Source: JANNMJ01 sp031425525
GTDB taxonomy: Bacteria; Bacteroidota; Bacteroidia; Cytophagales; Hymenobacteraceae
Reading direction: 5' to 3'
Length of the DNA stretch: 64,000 nt
Assembly: GCA_031425525.1 (NCBI GenBank)
Contig: JANPJM010000030.1
Location: 8,331-72,330, forward strand
The position numbers and the translations under genes are program-made. The notes under the pieces were generated by a model. The model was given only the letters and a program-made list of their open reading frames with translations. It did no database searches and was not told the DNA's origin. Of this stretch, positions 18,401-27,588 are shown piece after piece (the first letter of the stretch is position 1; the number at the start of each line of letters is the position of its first letter).

Positions 18401-21400
18401 GCGCAACGCGAGGCGTCGATCTTCATGATTCCGAACGGCACCGCGCAGAACGGTTTGCGGGTGGGGCTCGTCAATCAACTAGATGCCAACGGGGTGGCCG
18501 TGATTACGGCCGCCTCGGTGCTGCCGACCATCACCGGGCCGTCTACTTCGCTCGACGGACGCACGCAGTCGTTCAACCTCAACAACCCCAACAACGCGGC
18601 GCTGGCCGTGGCCACCACCGCCGGCACGGGTGCTACGGCCGTTACGGCCCTCAACGGGCTCGAAGTGCAGCTAGTAGGCAATGGCGCGCTGGCCGTCGGG
18701 CTCGACGCGACGAGCGCCGCCACGGCGTTCCGGTTGGCGGGCTTCGCGGTTTACGGCTTCGGGGTGAATGCTGCCGGTACCGATGCCGACGTGCGTTCGG
18801 CGGCGGCCACCACGCTCATCACCCAAAACGCCATTGGTACGTCGGCCGTGACCTTTGCCGACCCCGGCGCCGGGCGTTCGCTTGGTGCGCACGTGCTGCT
18901 GACGGCGGGCACGGGCGCGCAAATTACCCAAAACCTGATCGGGTACGGCAACGGCGCCGGTATCCGCACGCTACCGTCGGGCGTCACCATCACGGGCAAC
19001 CGCGTGGTGAGCAACGGCATTTACGCCGCCCTCAACCAGGATGGCCTCGATGTGCAGGGCTCCGGCGCAACCATCACCGGCAACCTTTTGACCGATAACG
19101 GCGCCGCCGGCCTGGAACTCGGCAGCAGCCCCGGCGCGGCCACCGTTTCGAACAACACCATCACGGGCAGCGGTCGGTTCGGCACGCGCTCGGCGGGGAT
19201 TCGCGTCGGCGGCACGCTCTCAATCATTTCGCTGAACATCGTCAGCGGTTCGTACGGCGCGGGGGTGCTGGTAATTGCCACGGCCACCCAAAACCGCCTT
19301 TCGCAGAACCACATCTTCAACAACGGGACGGTTACGGGGCTGCCGGCCACGCCCGCTACCGGCCAGCTCGGGATCGACCTGCTGAGTGCCGCCGACAACC
19401 AGCAAACCGGCACAGCGCCGTTTATCACCGTCAACGATGCAGCCGACGCCGATGGCGGCGGCAACGGCCTCGCCAACTTCCCGATTCTCTCGACGGTTGC
19501 CGTCACGGGCAGCACGCTCACGGTGACGGGTTTCGCGCGGCCGAATACGGTGGTCGAGTTCTTCATCGCTTCGCCGAGTGCCTCGGGGTTCGGCGAAGGC
19601 ACGGAATACCTGGTTACACGCACCGAAAACACCGTCGATGACACCGACGCCGGCACCGGCACCTACGGTCCGGCCATCATCAACGGCCTGAGCCAAGGTA
19701 CCGACAACACCAACCGCTTCACGTTCTCGCTGCCGTTTGCCACCCTCACGGTGGCGCAGCAAAATGCGATTATGCTGAACGGGCTGGCGGCCACCGGCAC
19801 ACTCTCGAATGCTACCTCGGAATTCAGTGGCAACGCCGTTTTCCTGCGGATTGAAGGGACGGTTTTTGAGGACATCAACTACGGCGGCGGCGCTGGGCGC
19901 GATTTCGCGACCGCCAACACAAGCGCCACCGCGTCGGGCTTCGCAAGCGGCGTCGTGGGTCGGCCGAACGCCCGCGTCGAACTCTACGACAACACCGGCA
20001 CCCTCGTGCAGGCCACCACCACCGATGCTGCCGGTGTCTACCGTCTGACGGGCGTCACGCCCGCCACCAACCACACCGTGCGGGTCGTGAACAATACGGT
20101 GCTGTCGGCGCGGCCGGGGGCTACCGCCGGCCTGTCGCCGGTGCAAACGTTCATCGTGCGCAACGGCACGGCCGACGCCAACCGCGTGGGCGGTGAAGCA
20201 CCGGAAAGAATAGATGCTCCTGCTTCGGGCGCGGCACCCACGACGCTCATCGAGCTTGTTGGCCTCAACCCCAGCGGCGGCGACAATACGGCGTTCGTCG
20301 ATCTGGTCGCGATTGGTGGCGCGCCGTCGGCCATCCTGAACCCGTCGTTCGAGACGCCTTCGCAGGGCGGCGGCTTCTCCTATAACACGGCCGGCGCGAG
20401 CTGGACTTTCGTCGGGCAATCAGGACTGGCGGCCAACGGGTCGGCGTTCGGCCCGCCGGCGCCTCCCGGTGGCTCGCAGGTAGCATTTGTGCAGGGCACG
20501 GGCGTGGCTTCGCAAACCATCAGCTTGCCGCCCGGCACGTATACCCTGACCCTGCAAGCCGCCCAGCGGGCGTGCTGCTCGGCCACCAATAATCAGCGGA
20601 TCGAAGTGCGGGTAAACGGCGTGGCCGTGGGCTCGATTCAGCCTATCGTGGGTAGTGGCTACCAATTGCTCACGAGCAGCGCCTTTACCATCGGGGCGGC
20701 GCCCGCCGTGACGCTTGCCTCGCTCAACACGGCCACCACCATTGCGCAGAGTCAGGCGCCGGTGGCGGTCGGGTCGAGCAACGTGCTGGGCGTCGATTTT
20801 GGGTATTCCTTCGATGTCGTCTGCAACACCACCAACGGGGACCAAGGCTCGCTGCGGCAGTTTCTGGTGAACGCCAACACGCTCGGTAACGCCAACCTGG
20901 CGCAGGCCGGGCAGACGGCCGGCCGCGAGACGACGATCTTCATGATTCCGAGCGGCACGGCCGTGGCGGGGCTGCGCGCCGGCCTCGTGAACCAGCTCAC
21001 GGGGGCCGTCGGCGATTCGCGCGCCATCATTCAGTTGCCGATCAGCGGGGTGGCGCTTCCGCTGACCGATGCCGGTACCACCATCGATGGCATCACCCAG
21101 ACGAACAACGTGGGCAACACCAACACCGGCACGCTCGGCTCGACGGAGTTCGTCGGGGCGGATGCGCTGGCAGTTGTGCCGGCCAACCAGACGGAAGTGG
21201 AAATCGTGGGCAACACCGGCGTAGGTGCCGTGTTGAGCCTGACGGGCGCCAACGGCACCGTGCGCAACGTAGCCGTGCGCGGCGGTAATCAGTCGATTCA
21301 GCTTACGGGCGCCGCCACCGGCTACCTGATCGAAAACAATCTGATCGGCACGAGCGCCATCGCGTATCAGTGGGAAAACGACGCCACGGTTTCGGGTAAT

Positions 21401-24400
21401 TTCGGGATCGGGATTACGGGCACCGCAGTCGGCACGATTCAGAACAACCTCGTCGGCTTCACCGGCAATTCGGGCATCGACATCGATAACGGTCTCGCCA
21501 CGGTGGCCGTCACCACGATTCAGGGCAACCAGTTCAACCAGAACGGCTACACCTCGGCCGGCGGCGACGGTATTTCGCTCGGCGACTCCGGCGGATCGGG
21601 GCCGATGCTCATCCAGGGTAACCTCTTCACGCGTTCCAACTCGAGCGCCGTGCAGTTCGAGATTCAGCAGACCTCCATCTCGCAGGTACTCAACAACACG
21701 ATGGTCTCGTGCGGGAAGGGCGGCGCGGGCGCGGCGCTGTCGTCGTTGGAAGGTTCGGCCATCTGCTACCTCCAGCGCAACGGCGCCCGGCGCGGCACCC
21801 AGGCCGATGTGATCTCGAAGAACGTGATCGTCGATACCCAGGCGTCGGCCATCGTGGTGGGCTACGGGCAGTCGAACGTGACGATTTCGCAGAACTCGAT
21901 CTTCAACTCCGGCACCATTGCCATCGACCTCGTTTTCAACCCCAATGCCTACGTGGGCGGCCCTGGTTCGGGCGCCGTCGAGTACGGCTCCGGCGACGGC
22001 GTGAGCCTCAACGAAGGCACCATCGGCACGCCGCCCACCGCCCTCCCCAACCGGGGCACCGATTACTCGGTGCTGGCGTCGCTCGACATTCTGAGCGGCA
22101 ACATGATCATCGAGGGTTTTTCGCGCCCCGGCGCTACCATCGAGTTGTTCGTGCCTGCCCTCGACCCTACGCGCTTCGGCGAGGGGCGCACCTTCCTGTA
22201 CGCGCGGGTGGAAGGCTCCGTCGATGACACCAACGGTGGCACGGGGGCTTATGGCCCCGGCGCCGTCAATACGTTGCTGCAAGGCAGCGACGCCGCCGCC
22301 AACCGCTTCACGTTCACGGTGCCGTTCAGCACGCTGCCAGCGAGTGTGCAGGCCGCCATTCTCACGAACGGTCTGACTTCCACGGCGACCATCAACGGCA
22401 ACACCTCCGAGTTTTCGGGCGATGTGACGCTGCGCGCCAACGTGTACGCTACCATCACGCCGGCCGCCACGCCGGTGGCCGGCGGCACCACCGGCCAATT
22501 CGATGTGGTGTTCGGCAACTTCGGGCCTTCTTCGGCCACGGGCATCACGGCGGTGGTGCAACTCCCGACGGGCTTAGGCGCGGGGGTGGTTGCTACAAAC
22601 GGCGGCGTGTACAACAACTCGACCGGCGTAGTGACCTACACCGGCCTCACGCAACTGCTCAGCGGCCAGACACTTACTTCGGCCATTACGTACCCGCAGC
22701 CCCTCACGCAGGGCGCCGTCACGGGTACGGCGAGCATCAGCACCGTTACCAACGAAAACGGCCAGTTTTCGGATAACGTCCGGACGGCTACCATCGTCAC
22801 GGCGCAAAGCTTCGACCTCACCACCACCCTCAACGGCCCCGCCACGGCGGTGCCGGGCGCGCTGGTCACGTACGGCGTCATCACGCGGAACCTCGGCCCC
22901 ACATCGGCGGCCAACGTCGTGCAAACTGTGCAGCTCCCGACCGGCCTGGCCGATGTGTTCGTGACCAACGGCGGTACCTACAATTCGGGCACCGGCGTAG
23001 TGACCTTCCCCGCCATTCCGGGCCTGGCCAGCGGGCAGCGGCGCAACAATGCCATCTCGTTTCTGGCGCCGGCCGCTACGTTCAACCTGACGGCCGATGT
23101 CACGCCGCTCACGGGCGATGTAAACACCGCCAACAACACCACCGCCGTTCCGCTGACCACCACCGTGAGCGGGGTGGCCGGCCCCCCGGCCAACGTGTTC
23201 GTGGAGGTAACCAACAACGCCCCCACTGCCGGGGTGGCACCGGGCGCGCCCGTGACATTCAACGTGACCCAAGGCAACTACGGCCCGCAGACGGCGACCA
23301 ACGTGGTCACGCGGCTGGCCTTGCAGCCGGGCCTGACGGGGGTCGTGGTCAGCGGTTTCGGGCTGTACAGCAGCACTACCGGCCTCGTGACGTGGCCGCT
23401 CGTGGCAAGCCAGCTTACCTCCGCCACTCCGCTGACCTACACGGCTACGTTCAACGCGCCCGCCAGCGGCTTGCTGACCGGCACCGCCAGCGTGACCACC
23501 ACCGCCGCCGACCCCGTGCCCGCCAACAACGTGGCCACCACGGAAGTAACCATCAATAATCCCAACATCACTGATGTGCGGATTACGCTCGATGGGCCGG
23601 CGCGTGGCATTGCCGGGCAGCTTGCCACGTACACCGTGGTGACGACGAACGCCGGTTTCTCCGATGCCGCCGACGTGCGGCCCACGGTGGCGCTGCCCAC
23701 CGGCCTGAGCGGTGTGGTGGTGAGCGGCGGCGGCACGTACAGCGCGCTTACGGGCATCGTGACGTTCCCCGTTACTGCATCGCTGGCGCCGGGTAACGCC
23801 CTAGTAAACTCCATTACGCTCACCACGCCCCTCAACGACGCCACCACGTTCCCGCTCGCGGCGAGCGTTTTCACGTCGTCTACGGAATTGGTGCCCGCCA
23901 ACAACGTGGCGCGCGTCGCCACGCTGCTGCAAGCCTACGCCGATGTGGAAGTGCTACTGACCGGCCCGCCCACCAGCACCGTGGGCTCGCAGATTACGTA
24001 CGTCGTGACGACCCGCAACAACGGCCCGGCCGTCTCGAACGGCCACACCCTCACGGTGCAGTTGCCGTCGAGCCTGGCGGGCGTGACGGTGGTCGGTGGC
24101 GGTTCCTACAACTCGATGTCGGGTTTGGTGACGTTTACGGCCGTGGCCAATCAGCTGCCGACGGCGAACGGCTCGCTGGTGCGCACGATCACGTTTACGG
24201 CCCCCGACCGCTCGTTCGTGACGCCCACGGCTTCGCTGACGATTACCGGTTCCGACGACCCGATCACGACGAACAACCTCGCCGTGTTCACTACCGCCAT
24301 TGCCACGCCCACGGTGCTGCGCGCCGATGTGGGCACCACCGTAACGGCGAGTGTGCCAACGCAAACGGCCGGTTTGCCGATCACCTTTACCGTGAACACC

Positions 24401-26296
24401 ACCAACGCCGGCCCCAACCCCGCCACCAGCCCGGTGCAGCAGCTCGCGTTGCGCCCCGGCCTGACGGGCGTAGTGGTCGGGGGCGGCGGGACGTACGATA
24501 CCAACACGGGCATCGTCACCTGGAACCCGGCAACCATCGCTTCCGGCAGCTTCACCACGAACACCGTTACCGTGAACGCGCCCGGCTCCGGGCCGCTCCT
24601 GGCGACGGCCATCGCGTCGGCGGCCGAAACCGACCTGAACGTGCCCAACAACCGCGCGACCGCGAGCGTGACCATCACGCCGGCCGCCGATGTGGTTGTG
24701 AACGTGAACGGCCGCAGCGTCACGGAGCCGGGGGCCGTGGTGACGTACTCCGTCACGACGCTCAACAGCGGCGCCTCGCCCGCCACGGGGGTCATCACGA
24801 CGGTGCAGCTACCTACCGGCCTCACGGGGATGCTCATTACTGGCGGCGGTACCTATAACTCCCTGACGGGCCTCGTGACGTTCCCGACGCTGGGCGTGCA
24901 GCCCGTGGGCTCGGCGGGCGTGGTGACGAACACCATCACGTTCAACGCGCCGCTCACGAACTACTCGGCCAACGGGCTCGTCACCACGACCTCCACCGAC
25001 CCCGTGCCCGGCAACAACACCGACGTACAGCTCACCTCGACGAGTGTCAATCGCAAGCCGATAGCCTTCGATGTGGTGAATACGTTGCAGGCACCGCGCG
25101 GCGAAACCTCGACCGATGATTTGCTGATTTCTCCGCTCCTCGGCACCGACCCTGATGGCAGCGTTGTCTCGTTCACGGTTCGGAGTCTGCCGGCGCCTAC
25201 CCAAGGAGTGCTGACGCTCGGCGGCACGCCGGTAACGGTCAGTCAGGTGCTGACGTTGGCGCAAGGGTCGCTGCTGGAGTTTGAGCCGGCGGCCGGGTTT
25301 GCGGGCAACGCCTTCTTCACGTATTCGGCCACCGACAACCTCGGGGCCGTGGGCAATACCGCGATCTACACCATTCCGGTGGGCCGCGACAACGCCTCGC
25401 TCTATACCAATTCGCCGGTGCTGGGCGGCATGACGCCGTACGTCGTCAATTCGCCGATAGCGACCGTCTTCGATGCCAACGGCGGCGAGTACGCCACCGG
25501 CCCGGTGGTCAGCGACAACGGTACGCGTTCGGTGTTCCTGGCGCCGCTGAGTGCGCCTTTACCGGCGGGCACGGCCCTCGATGCTGTCACGGGGCGGCTG
25601 TTCGTCTCGAACCCGCTGCTGCTCGTGGCCGGCACCTACACCGTCACGATCACCACCATCGACGAGTTCGCTGGTGAAACCACCCAACCCGTGACGTTCA
25701 CCATCGGCAACAACCCATTACCGGTGGAGCTGCGCACGTTTACGGCGCGTGCCTCAGGCCTCGACGGCGTGCTGGCCTGGACGACCGCCTCGGAGAAGAA
25801 CAACGCCTACTTCGCCGTCGAGCGCTCGCGCGATGGCGGGCGTACCTTCGCCGAGATCGGCCGGCGCACGGGCGCGGGCACCACGCCCGTGCCGCAGGAA
25901 TACGCCCTGACCGATAGCGGCGTGGGCCGCACGGCGGGCACGGTATACTACCGCTTGCGGCAGGTGGATACCGATGGGAAGTTCTCGTTCTCCGACGTGC
26001 GGGCCATCGCCTTCACGGGTGGCGTAGTGGGCGGCCCGCTGACGGCCTACCCCAACCCGGTGGCGGGCGGGGCGGATGCCACGCTGACGGTAGCCTTCGA
26101 CGGCCAGGTAGCGGGTAGCTACGCCCTGACGCTCTATGATGCGGCGGGCCGGGCGGTGCTGACGGCGGCGCACGCGGTAGGCGCGGGTGCCGAGGCGGCG
26201 CAACTGGCCGTGGGCACGTTGCCGGCGGGTACGTACACGCTGCGCGTGACGAGCGCCGAAGGGTATAACTCGACCCTGCGCGTGGTGCGCCAGTAA
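15500..26296 (+). CDS. giant T9SS-exported beta-helix/DUF11 protein (3598 aa)
   Basis: A 3598-residue surface or secreted protein. A signal segment ends near residue 55 ('LTLLVGALGLLPLASSAQ'). Three long units follow, starting near 15660, 17780 and 19855: a SdrD/CNA-B-like domain ('GTVFEDVNYGGGVGR', 'VRVVN'), 'GSLRQF(I/V)TNANAL', a right-handed parallel beta-helix of short N-rich turns, and a 'DGDGGPNGLLNFPVI' capping region. The third unit carries an inserted ~155-residue binding-like domain (~1578-1735). Seven DUF11 repeats of ~120 residues fill ~2314-3170 ('VQLPTGLxxVxVxxGGTYN'). Then come a cadherin-like and an Ig-like domain, and a T9SS type A sorting domain ('LTAYPNPVAGG' to 'TLRVVRQ'). 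Probably an adhesin or matrix protein; ligand unknown. Confidence 0.9.
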   Translation: MLQPLLRSIFSVLSSPRLSQDVCAGEPALSTARCRGVLTLLVGALGLLPLASSAQTISGLVYEDAWYGGGAGRAWPGAAGSGFTARDGARVELYNFTTNAGGAFVAAVNTAGGGLYSFSGANVVNGNQYRVRVVNGSVQSARTGWVNTLTPVSTYAGNDADAINRVGGPTPELTDPGNNAASTLATIVGEAALSNQFTATAGTVGNVNFGFNFDVVVSVRPNGLGSLRQFVTNANALSNIAPATIAQVGQTAGQEVSIFMIPDGLAHPGLLAAPAGPVSALTGGLATITITNSAADALPIIIADNTVIDGTTQTANIGNTNTGTLGLAGTAVGTGPDGVAATGDELTLSGVAAPEVEIVGYGGNSGAGNSPSAIRVNAAGVRVRGLGIRFFNTAAVTSLAAANCAGMVVEDNLFGVPTSLVVPTNNTRLGQGVALLGIVAGGGTGPIIRRNLIAGTRFEAVVINGSDQNNVISGALVENNEIRLAGSGNNTTPNPTGAAIFGTGQFGALTVQRNLIGVANTTGDYNGIGVTYTSVNAGGGSVNANNFLNNTLTATAGNGVLVAGGAAESANKFGTIGRNVITGGDFDGVRMTATGAIYVITRNSISGNAGLGIDLVGTAGVDLNDNGDGDGGPNGLLNFPVIEYATVVGTNLQIGGWARNNSIIELFRNAAPDGSGFGEGLTYLTSVTESISDLDGTVSSYGPAAVNGVAQGQDNTTRFRFVVPLPAGLAAGDFLSATATLPGANSTSEFGGRIQVASILQGTVFEDVNYGGGVGRTYAVANTSATASGFAAGVIRRQNAIVERYTSGGVLIDTARTNANGIYTFRTVAGGITYTLRVVNSSVTSARAGYVSTLLPVQTYNGTTDRVGGEAPQLVDAPANNPAAPVTLASLTTGTATPQSLANVTATAAISGVDFGFNFDLIVSTRDAGQGSLRQFITNANALGNEALLAQSGSTRSALNGATQALVAQREASIFMIPNGTAQNGLRVGLVNQLDANGVAVITAASVLPTITGPSTSLDGRTQSFNLNNPNNAALAVATTAGTGATAVTALNGLEVQLVGNGALAVGLDATSAATAFRLAGFAVYGFGVNAAGTDADVRSAAATTLITQNAIGTSAVTFADPGAGRSLGAHVLLTAGTGAQITQNLIGYGNGAGIRTLPSGVTITGNRVVSNGIYAALNQDGLDVQGSGATITGNLLTDNGAAGLELGSSPGAATVSNNTITGSGRFGTRSAGIRVGGTLSIISLNIVSGSYGAGVLVIATATQNRLSQNHIFNNGTVTGLPATPATGQLGIDLLSAADNQQTGTAPFITVNDAADADGGGNGLANFPILSTVAVTGSTLTVTGFARPNTVVEFFIASPSASGFGEGTEYLVTRTENTVDDTDAGTGTYGPAIINGLSQGTDNTNRFTFSLPFATLTVAQQNAIMLNGLAATGTLSNATSEFSGNAVFLRIEGTVFEDINYGGGAGRDFATANTSATASGFASGVVGRPNARVELYDNTGTLVQATTTDAAGVYRLTGVTPATNHTVRVVNNTVLSARPGATAGLSPVQTFIVRNGTADANRVGGEAPERIDAPASGAAPTTLIELVGLNPSGGDNTAFVDLVAIGGAPSAILNPSFETPSQGGGFSYNTAGASWTFVGQSGLAANGSAFGPPAPPGGSQVAFVQGTGVASQTISLPPGTYTLTLQAAQRACCSATNNQRIEVRVNGVAVGSIQPIVGSGYQLLTSSAFTIGAAPAVTLASLNTATTIAQSQAPVAVGSSNVLGVDFGYSFDVVCNTTNGDQGSLRQFLVNANTLGNANLAQAGQTAGRETTIFMIPSGTAVAGLRAGLVNQLTGAVGDSRAIIQLPISGVALPLTDAGTTIDGITQTNNVGNTNTGTLGSTEFVGADALAVVPANQTEVEIVGNTGVGAVLSLTGANGTVRNVAVRGGNQSIQLTGAATGYLIENNLIGTSAIAYQWENDATVSGNFGIGITGTAVGTIQNNLVGFTGNSGIDIDNGLATVAVTTIQGNQFNQNGYTSAGGDGISLGDSGGSGPMLIQGNLFTRSNSSAVQFEIQQTSISQVLNNTMVSCGKGGAGAALSSLEGSAICYLQRNGARRGTQADVISKNVIVDTQASAIVVGYGQSNVTISQNSIFNSGTIAIDLVFNPNAYVGGPGSGAVEYGSGDGVSLNEGTIGTPPTALPNRGTDYSVLASLDILSGNMIIEGFSRPGATIELFVPALDPTRFGEGRTFLYARVEGSVDDTNGGTGAYGPGAVNTLLQGSDAAANRFTFTVPFSTLPASVQAAILTNGLTSTATINGNTSEFSGDVTLRANVYATITPAATPVAGGTTGQFDVVFGNFGPSSATGITAVVQLPTGLGAGVVATNGGVYNNSTGVVTYTGLTQLLSGQTLTSAITYPQPLTQGAVTGTASISTVTNENGQFSDNVRTATIVTAQSFDLTTTLNGPATAVPGALVTYGVITRNLGPTSAANVVQTVQLPTGLADVFVTNGGTYNSGTGVVTFPAIPGLASGQRRNNAISFLAPAATFNLTADVTPLTGDVNTANNTTAVPLTTTVSGVAGPPANVFVEVTNNAPTAGVAPGAPVTFNVTQGNYGPQTATNVVTRLALQPGLTGVVVSGFGLYSSTTGLVTWPLVASQLTSATPLTYTATFNAPASGLLTGTASVTTTAADPVPANNVATTEVTINNPNITDVRITLDGPARGIAGQLATYTVVTTNAGFSDAADVRPTVALPTGLSGVVVSGGGTYSALTGIVTFPVTASLAPGNALVNSITLTTPLNDATTFPLAASVFTSSTELVPANNVARVATLLQAYADVEVLLTGPPTSTVGSQITYVVTTRNNGPAVSNGHTLTVQLPSSLAGVTVVGGGSYNSMSGLVTFTAVANQLPTANGSLVRTITFTAPDRSFVTPTASLTITGSDDPITTNNLAVFTTAIATPTVLRADVGTTVTASVPTQTAGLPITFTVNTTNAGPNPATSPVQQLALRPGLTGVVVGGGGTYDTNTGIVTWNPATIASGSFTTNTVTVNAPGSGPLLATAIASAAETDLNVPNNRATASVTITPAADVVVNVNGRSVTEPGAVVTYSVTTLNSGASPATGVITTVQLPTGLTGMLITGGGTYNSLTGLVTFPTLGVQPVGSAGVVTNTITFNAPLTNYSANGLVTTTSTDPVPGNNTDVQLTSTSVNRKPIAFDVVNTLQAPRGETSTDDLLISPLLGTDPDGSVVSFTVRSLPAPTQGVLTLGGTPVTVSQVLTLAQGSLLEFEPAAGFAGNAFFTYSATDNLGAVGNTAIYTIPVGRDNASLYTNSPVLGGMTPYVVNSPIATVFDANGGEYATGPVVSDNGTRSVFLAPLSAPLPAGTALDAVTGRLFVSNPLLLVAGTYTVTITTIDEFAGETTQPVTFTIGNNPLPVELRTFTARASGLDGVLAWTTASEKNNAYFAVERSRDGGRTFAEIGRRTGAGTTPVPQEYALTDSGVGRTAGTVYYRLRQVDTDGKFSFSDVRAIAFTGGVVGGPLTAYPNPVAGGADATLTVAFDGQVAGSYALTLYDAAGRAVLTAAHAVGAGAEAAQLAVGTLPAGTYTLRVTSAEGYNSTLRVVRQ
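20230..20703 (+). other. inserted binding-like domain within the third beta-helix unit
   Basis: Comparing units 2 and 3 of the giant protein, unit 2 reads 'DAPANNPAAPVTLASL' while unit 3 reads 'DAPASGAAP', then ~155 extra residues, then 'GAAPAVTLASL'. The insert has 'ILNPSFETPSQGGGFSY' and 'TISLPPGTYTLTLQAAQR', the style of DUF642/galactose-binding beta-sandwich modules. The short GAAP/AAP repeat at both edges marks the junction. Confidence 0.65.
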
Positions 26297-26375
26297 GCAG
26301 GTTGCGGCTGTAGACTGCTGCAAGTGATTGATAACCGAAACCGCCCCGTCGAGCAAGCTGCTCGGCGGGGCGGTA
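25714..26375 (+). repeat. duplicated C-terminal cassette plus terminator, copy 1
   Basis: This covers the last ~195 codons of the first giant gene and ~78 bases beyond. It is collinear without a gap (constant offset 11126) with 36840-37501. By eye I count about 33 mismatches in 576 coding bases, mostly silent, and about three in the ~78 noncoding bases after the stop. Confidence 0.9.
26341..26373 (+). terminator. hairpin terminator of the first giant gene
   Basis: CCGCCCCGTCGAGCA pairs with TGCTCGGCGGGGCGG around a 3-base loop (15-bp stem, one G-T pair), 45 bases after the stop codon. The T tract is poor in this copy (TATACGTTT); the identical hairpin after the second giant gene is followed by TTTT. 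Confidence 0.75.
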
Positions 26376-26488
26376 TACGTTTGGGGGAGGCGCAAGCGTT
26401 GGTGAGAAACGGGCGGCGCGTCGGGCAGGGGCTCATCGCGATTTACCGCCAACCGCTTAGCTACGGACAAGGTGATTCCCCTGCCTGA

Positions 26489-26800
26489 GTGTTCTGCACC
26501 AGCACGACCGACTTGTTTCCGTTCGGCCCGGTGGGCGTGTCCGATGCGCTCGAAGCGGACGGCAACATCAGCGTTTTCCCGAACCCCAGCGCCAGCGGCG
26601 CCTTCACGCTGCGCGTCGAAGGGCGGCGGGCGGCGGGCCGGTATCAAATTTTCGATGCCGTAGGGCGTTGCGTGGCAACCGGCACCATCGCGCACCCGGA
26701 TACGGTACTCGACTTGCGGGCGCAGGCCGCCGGTGTGTATGCCCTACGCCTGACAACTCCCACGGGGCGGCCGGTTACGCGCCGGTTGGTGCGCTGGTAA
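26489..26800 (+). pseudogene. orphan T9SS C-terminal sorting domain (gene remnant)
   Basis: An open frame of ~103 residues starting at a GTG directly after an in-frame TGA (26486). It encodes little but a T9SS sorting domain: 'ISVFPNPSASGAFTLRVEG', 'YQIFDAVGRCVATG', 'GVYALRLTTPTGRP', 'RRLVRW'. No signal peptide is present, so it cannot be an exported protein as it stands. The frame upstream of the TGA stays open back to the giant gene's terminator but shows no recognisable domain. It is best read as the tail of a lost surface-protein gene; an unexpected start or readthrough is less likely. Confidence 0.7.
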
Positions 26801-27588
26801 TACGCCGCGTGTAGCAACACCTCATCTCACCCCCAACGCCCACCGGAAACCTACTCTGGAGGGCGTTTGCCGTCGGAGAAAACGCTCTTATCACCAGCAT
26901 ATGCAAAAATTACTAATAAACCCAAGTTGCGAACTACGTCGGCCGCGTCCCCGTCAGGGGACACCGGTTGGTCGCCGGGGGCACCGCCCCCGGAAACACA
27001 ACCGGTTGATACGTGCGTCCCCGTCAGCGGACACCGTTCGGTCGTGCGTGCGATGGGTGCGCTTCGCGTGGAGTACCGAAGGGTATCCCCTGACGGGGAC
27101 AGCCGCGGGAATGGGCGGGCAAACCGGGGGCGGTGCCCCCGGCTACCGCAGGGTATCCCCTGATGGGGATGCCCTGCGGTCACGATCAAAAGGAAGCCTG
27201 CAACTTGGGTTATTTAAATTCAGCCCCAAGCGGCGGCGGTAGGTAAGCCCACGGCGAGCCCTCACGCTAGCCACCTTCGTTATTAACCAACGGCATACCG
27301 CGTTTCGTCGAGCAAATCGTGCTGTTCATCTCCTAAAATAGGGGATTGGTCGGATGCTACTGCATAATTCCGGTACGTGATGCGTTGGCCGGATGTAATT
27401 TTGTGCCGGTACCGCCTGCATTGAAGCGGGCCGCTGAAGCCGTAGAGAGGGTGATGTTTTCGCTGGCTAGTCATTCAAAGTGAATCACATAGCCTTTTCG
27501 TAGTGCTTTTTTATTCTGCCTCCAAGTCGTCCGTGCGCTATGTCTGCCGGCTGCTGATGATTTCTTCCCCTCGTCAAGTCCAACGTAT
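26801..27588. other. 788-bp intergenic region with a palindromic mosaic
   Basis: This gap lies between the orphan sorting domain and the second giant gene. About 300 bases (26916-27213) are a hairpin mosaic, described separately. The remaining ~370 bases hold a 63-codon minus-strand frame (27283-27474) with no recognisable product. No tRNA or promoter with a good -33/-7 pair was found. Confidence 0.6.
26916..27213. repeat. palindromic mosaic element with inverted ends
   Basis: The ends are inverted copies: AATAAACCCAAGTTGC near 26915-26930 and its complement GCAACTTGGGTTATT near 27200-27214. Inside are repeated half-units in both orientations, GTCCCCGTCAGGGGA near 26947 against TCCCCTGACGGGGAC near 27086 and TCCCCTGATGGGGAT near 27156. 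Two perfect 8-bp hairpins are built from CCGGGGGC/GCCCCCGG at 26975-26993 and 27124-27142. It has the look of a non-autonomous palindromic (REP/MITE-like) element; no transposase is encoded. Confidence 0.7.

Noticed and set aside
16655..18478. 607-codon open frame antisense to the first giant gene
   Set aside because: It exists because the GC-rich, Gly/Thr/Asn-rich repeats of the sense gene avoid stops in that frame; its composition (Arg/His/Ala-rich) and lack of any domain mark it as a shadow. The antisense frames at 20420-22561 and 29659-31953 are rejected for the same reason.
15660..22440. CRISPR-like regular repeats in the first giant gene
   Set aside because: The repeats are long, degenerate and in-frame coding (beta-helix turns and 2-kb units), not short identical direct repeats with unique spacers.
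27283..27474. 63-codon minus-strand frame before the second giant gene
   Set aside because: No recognisable domain, no promoter or good ribosome site; could be a transposase scrap but nothing in it supports that.
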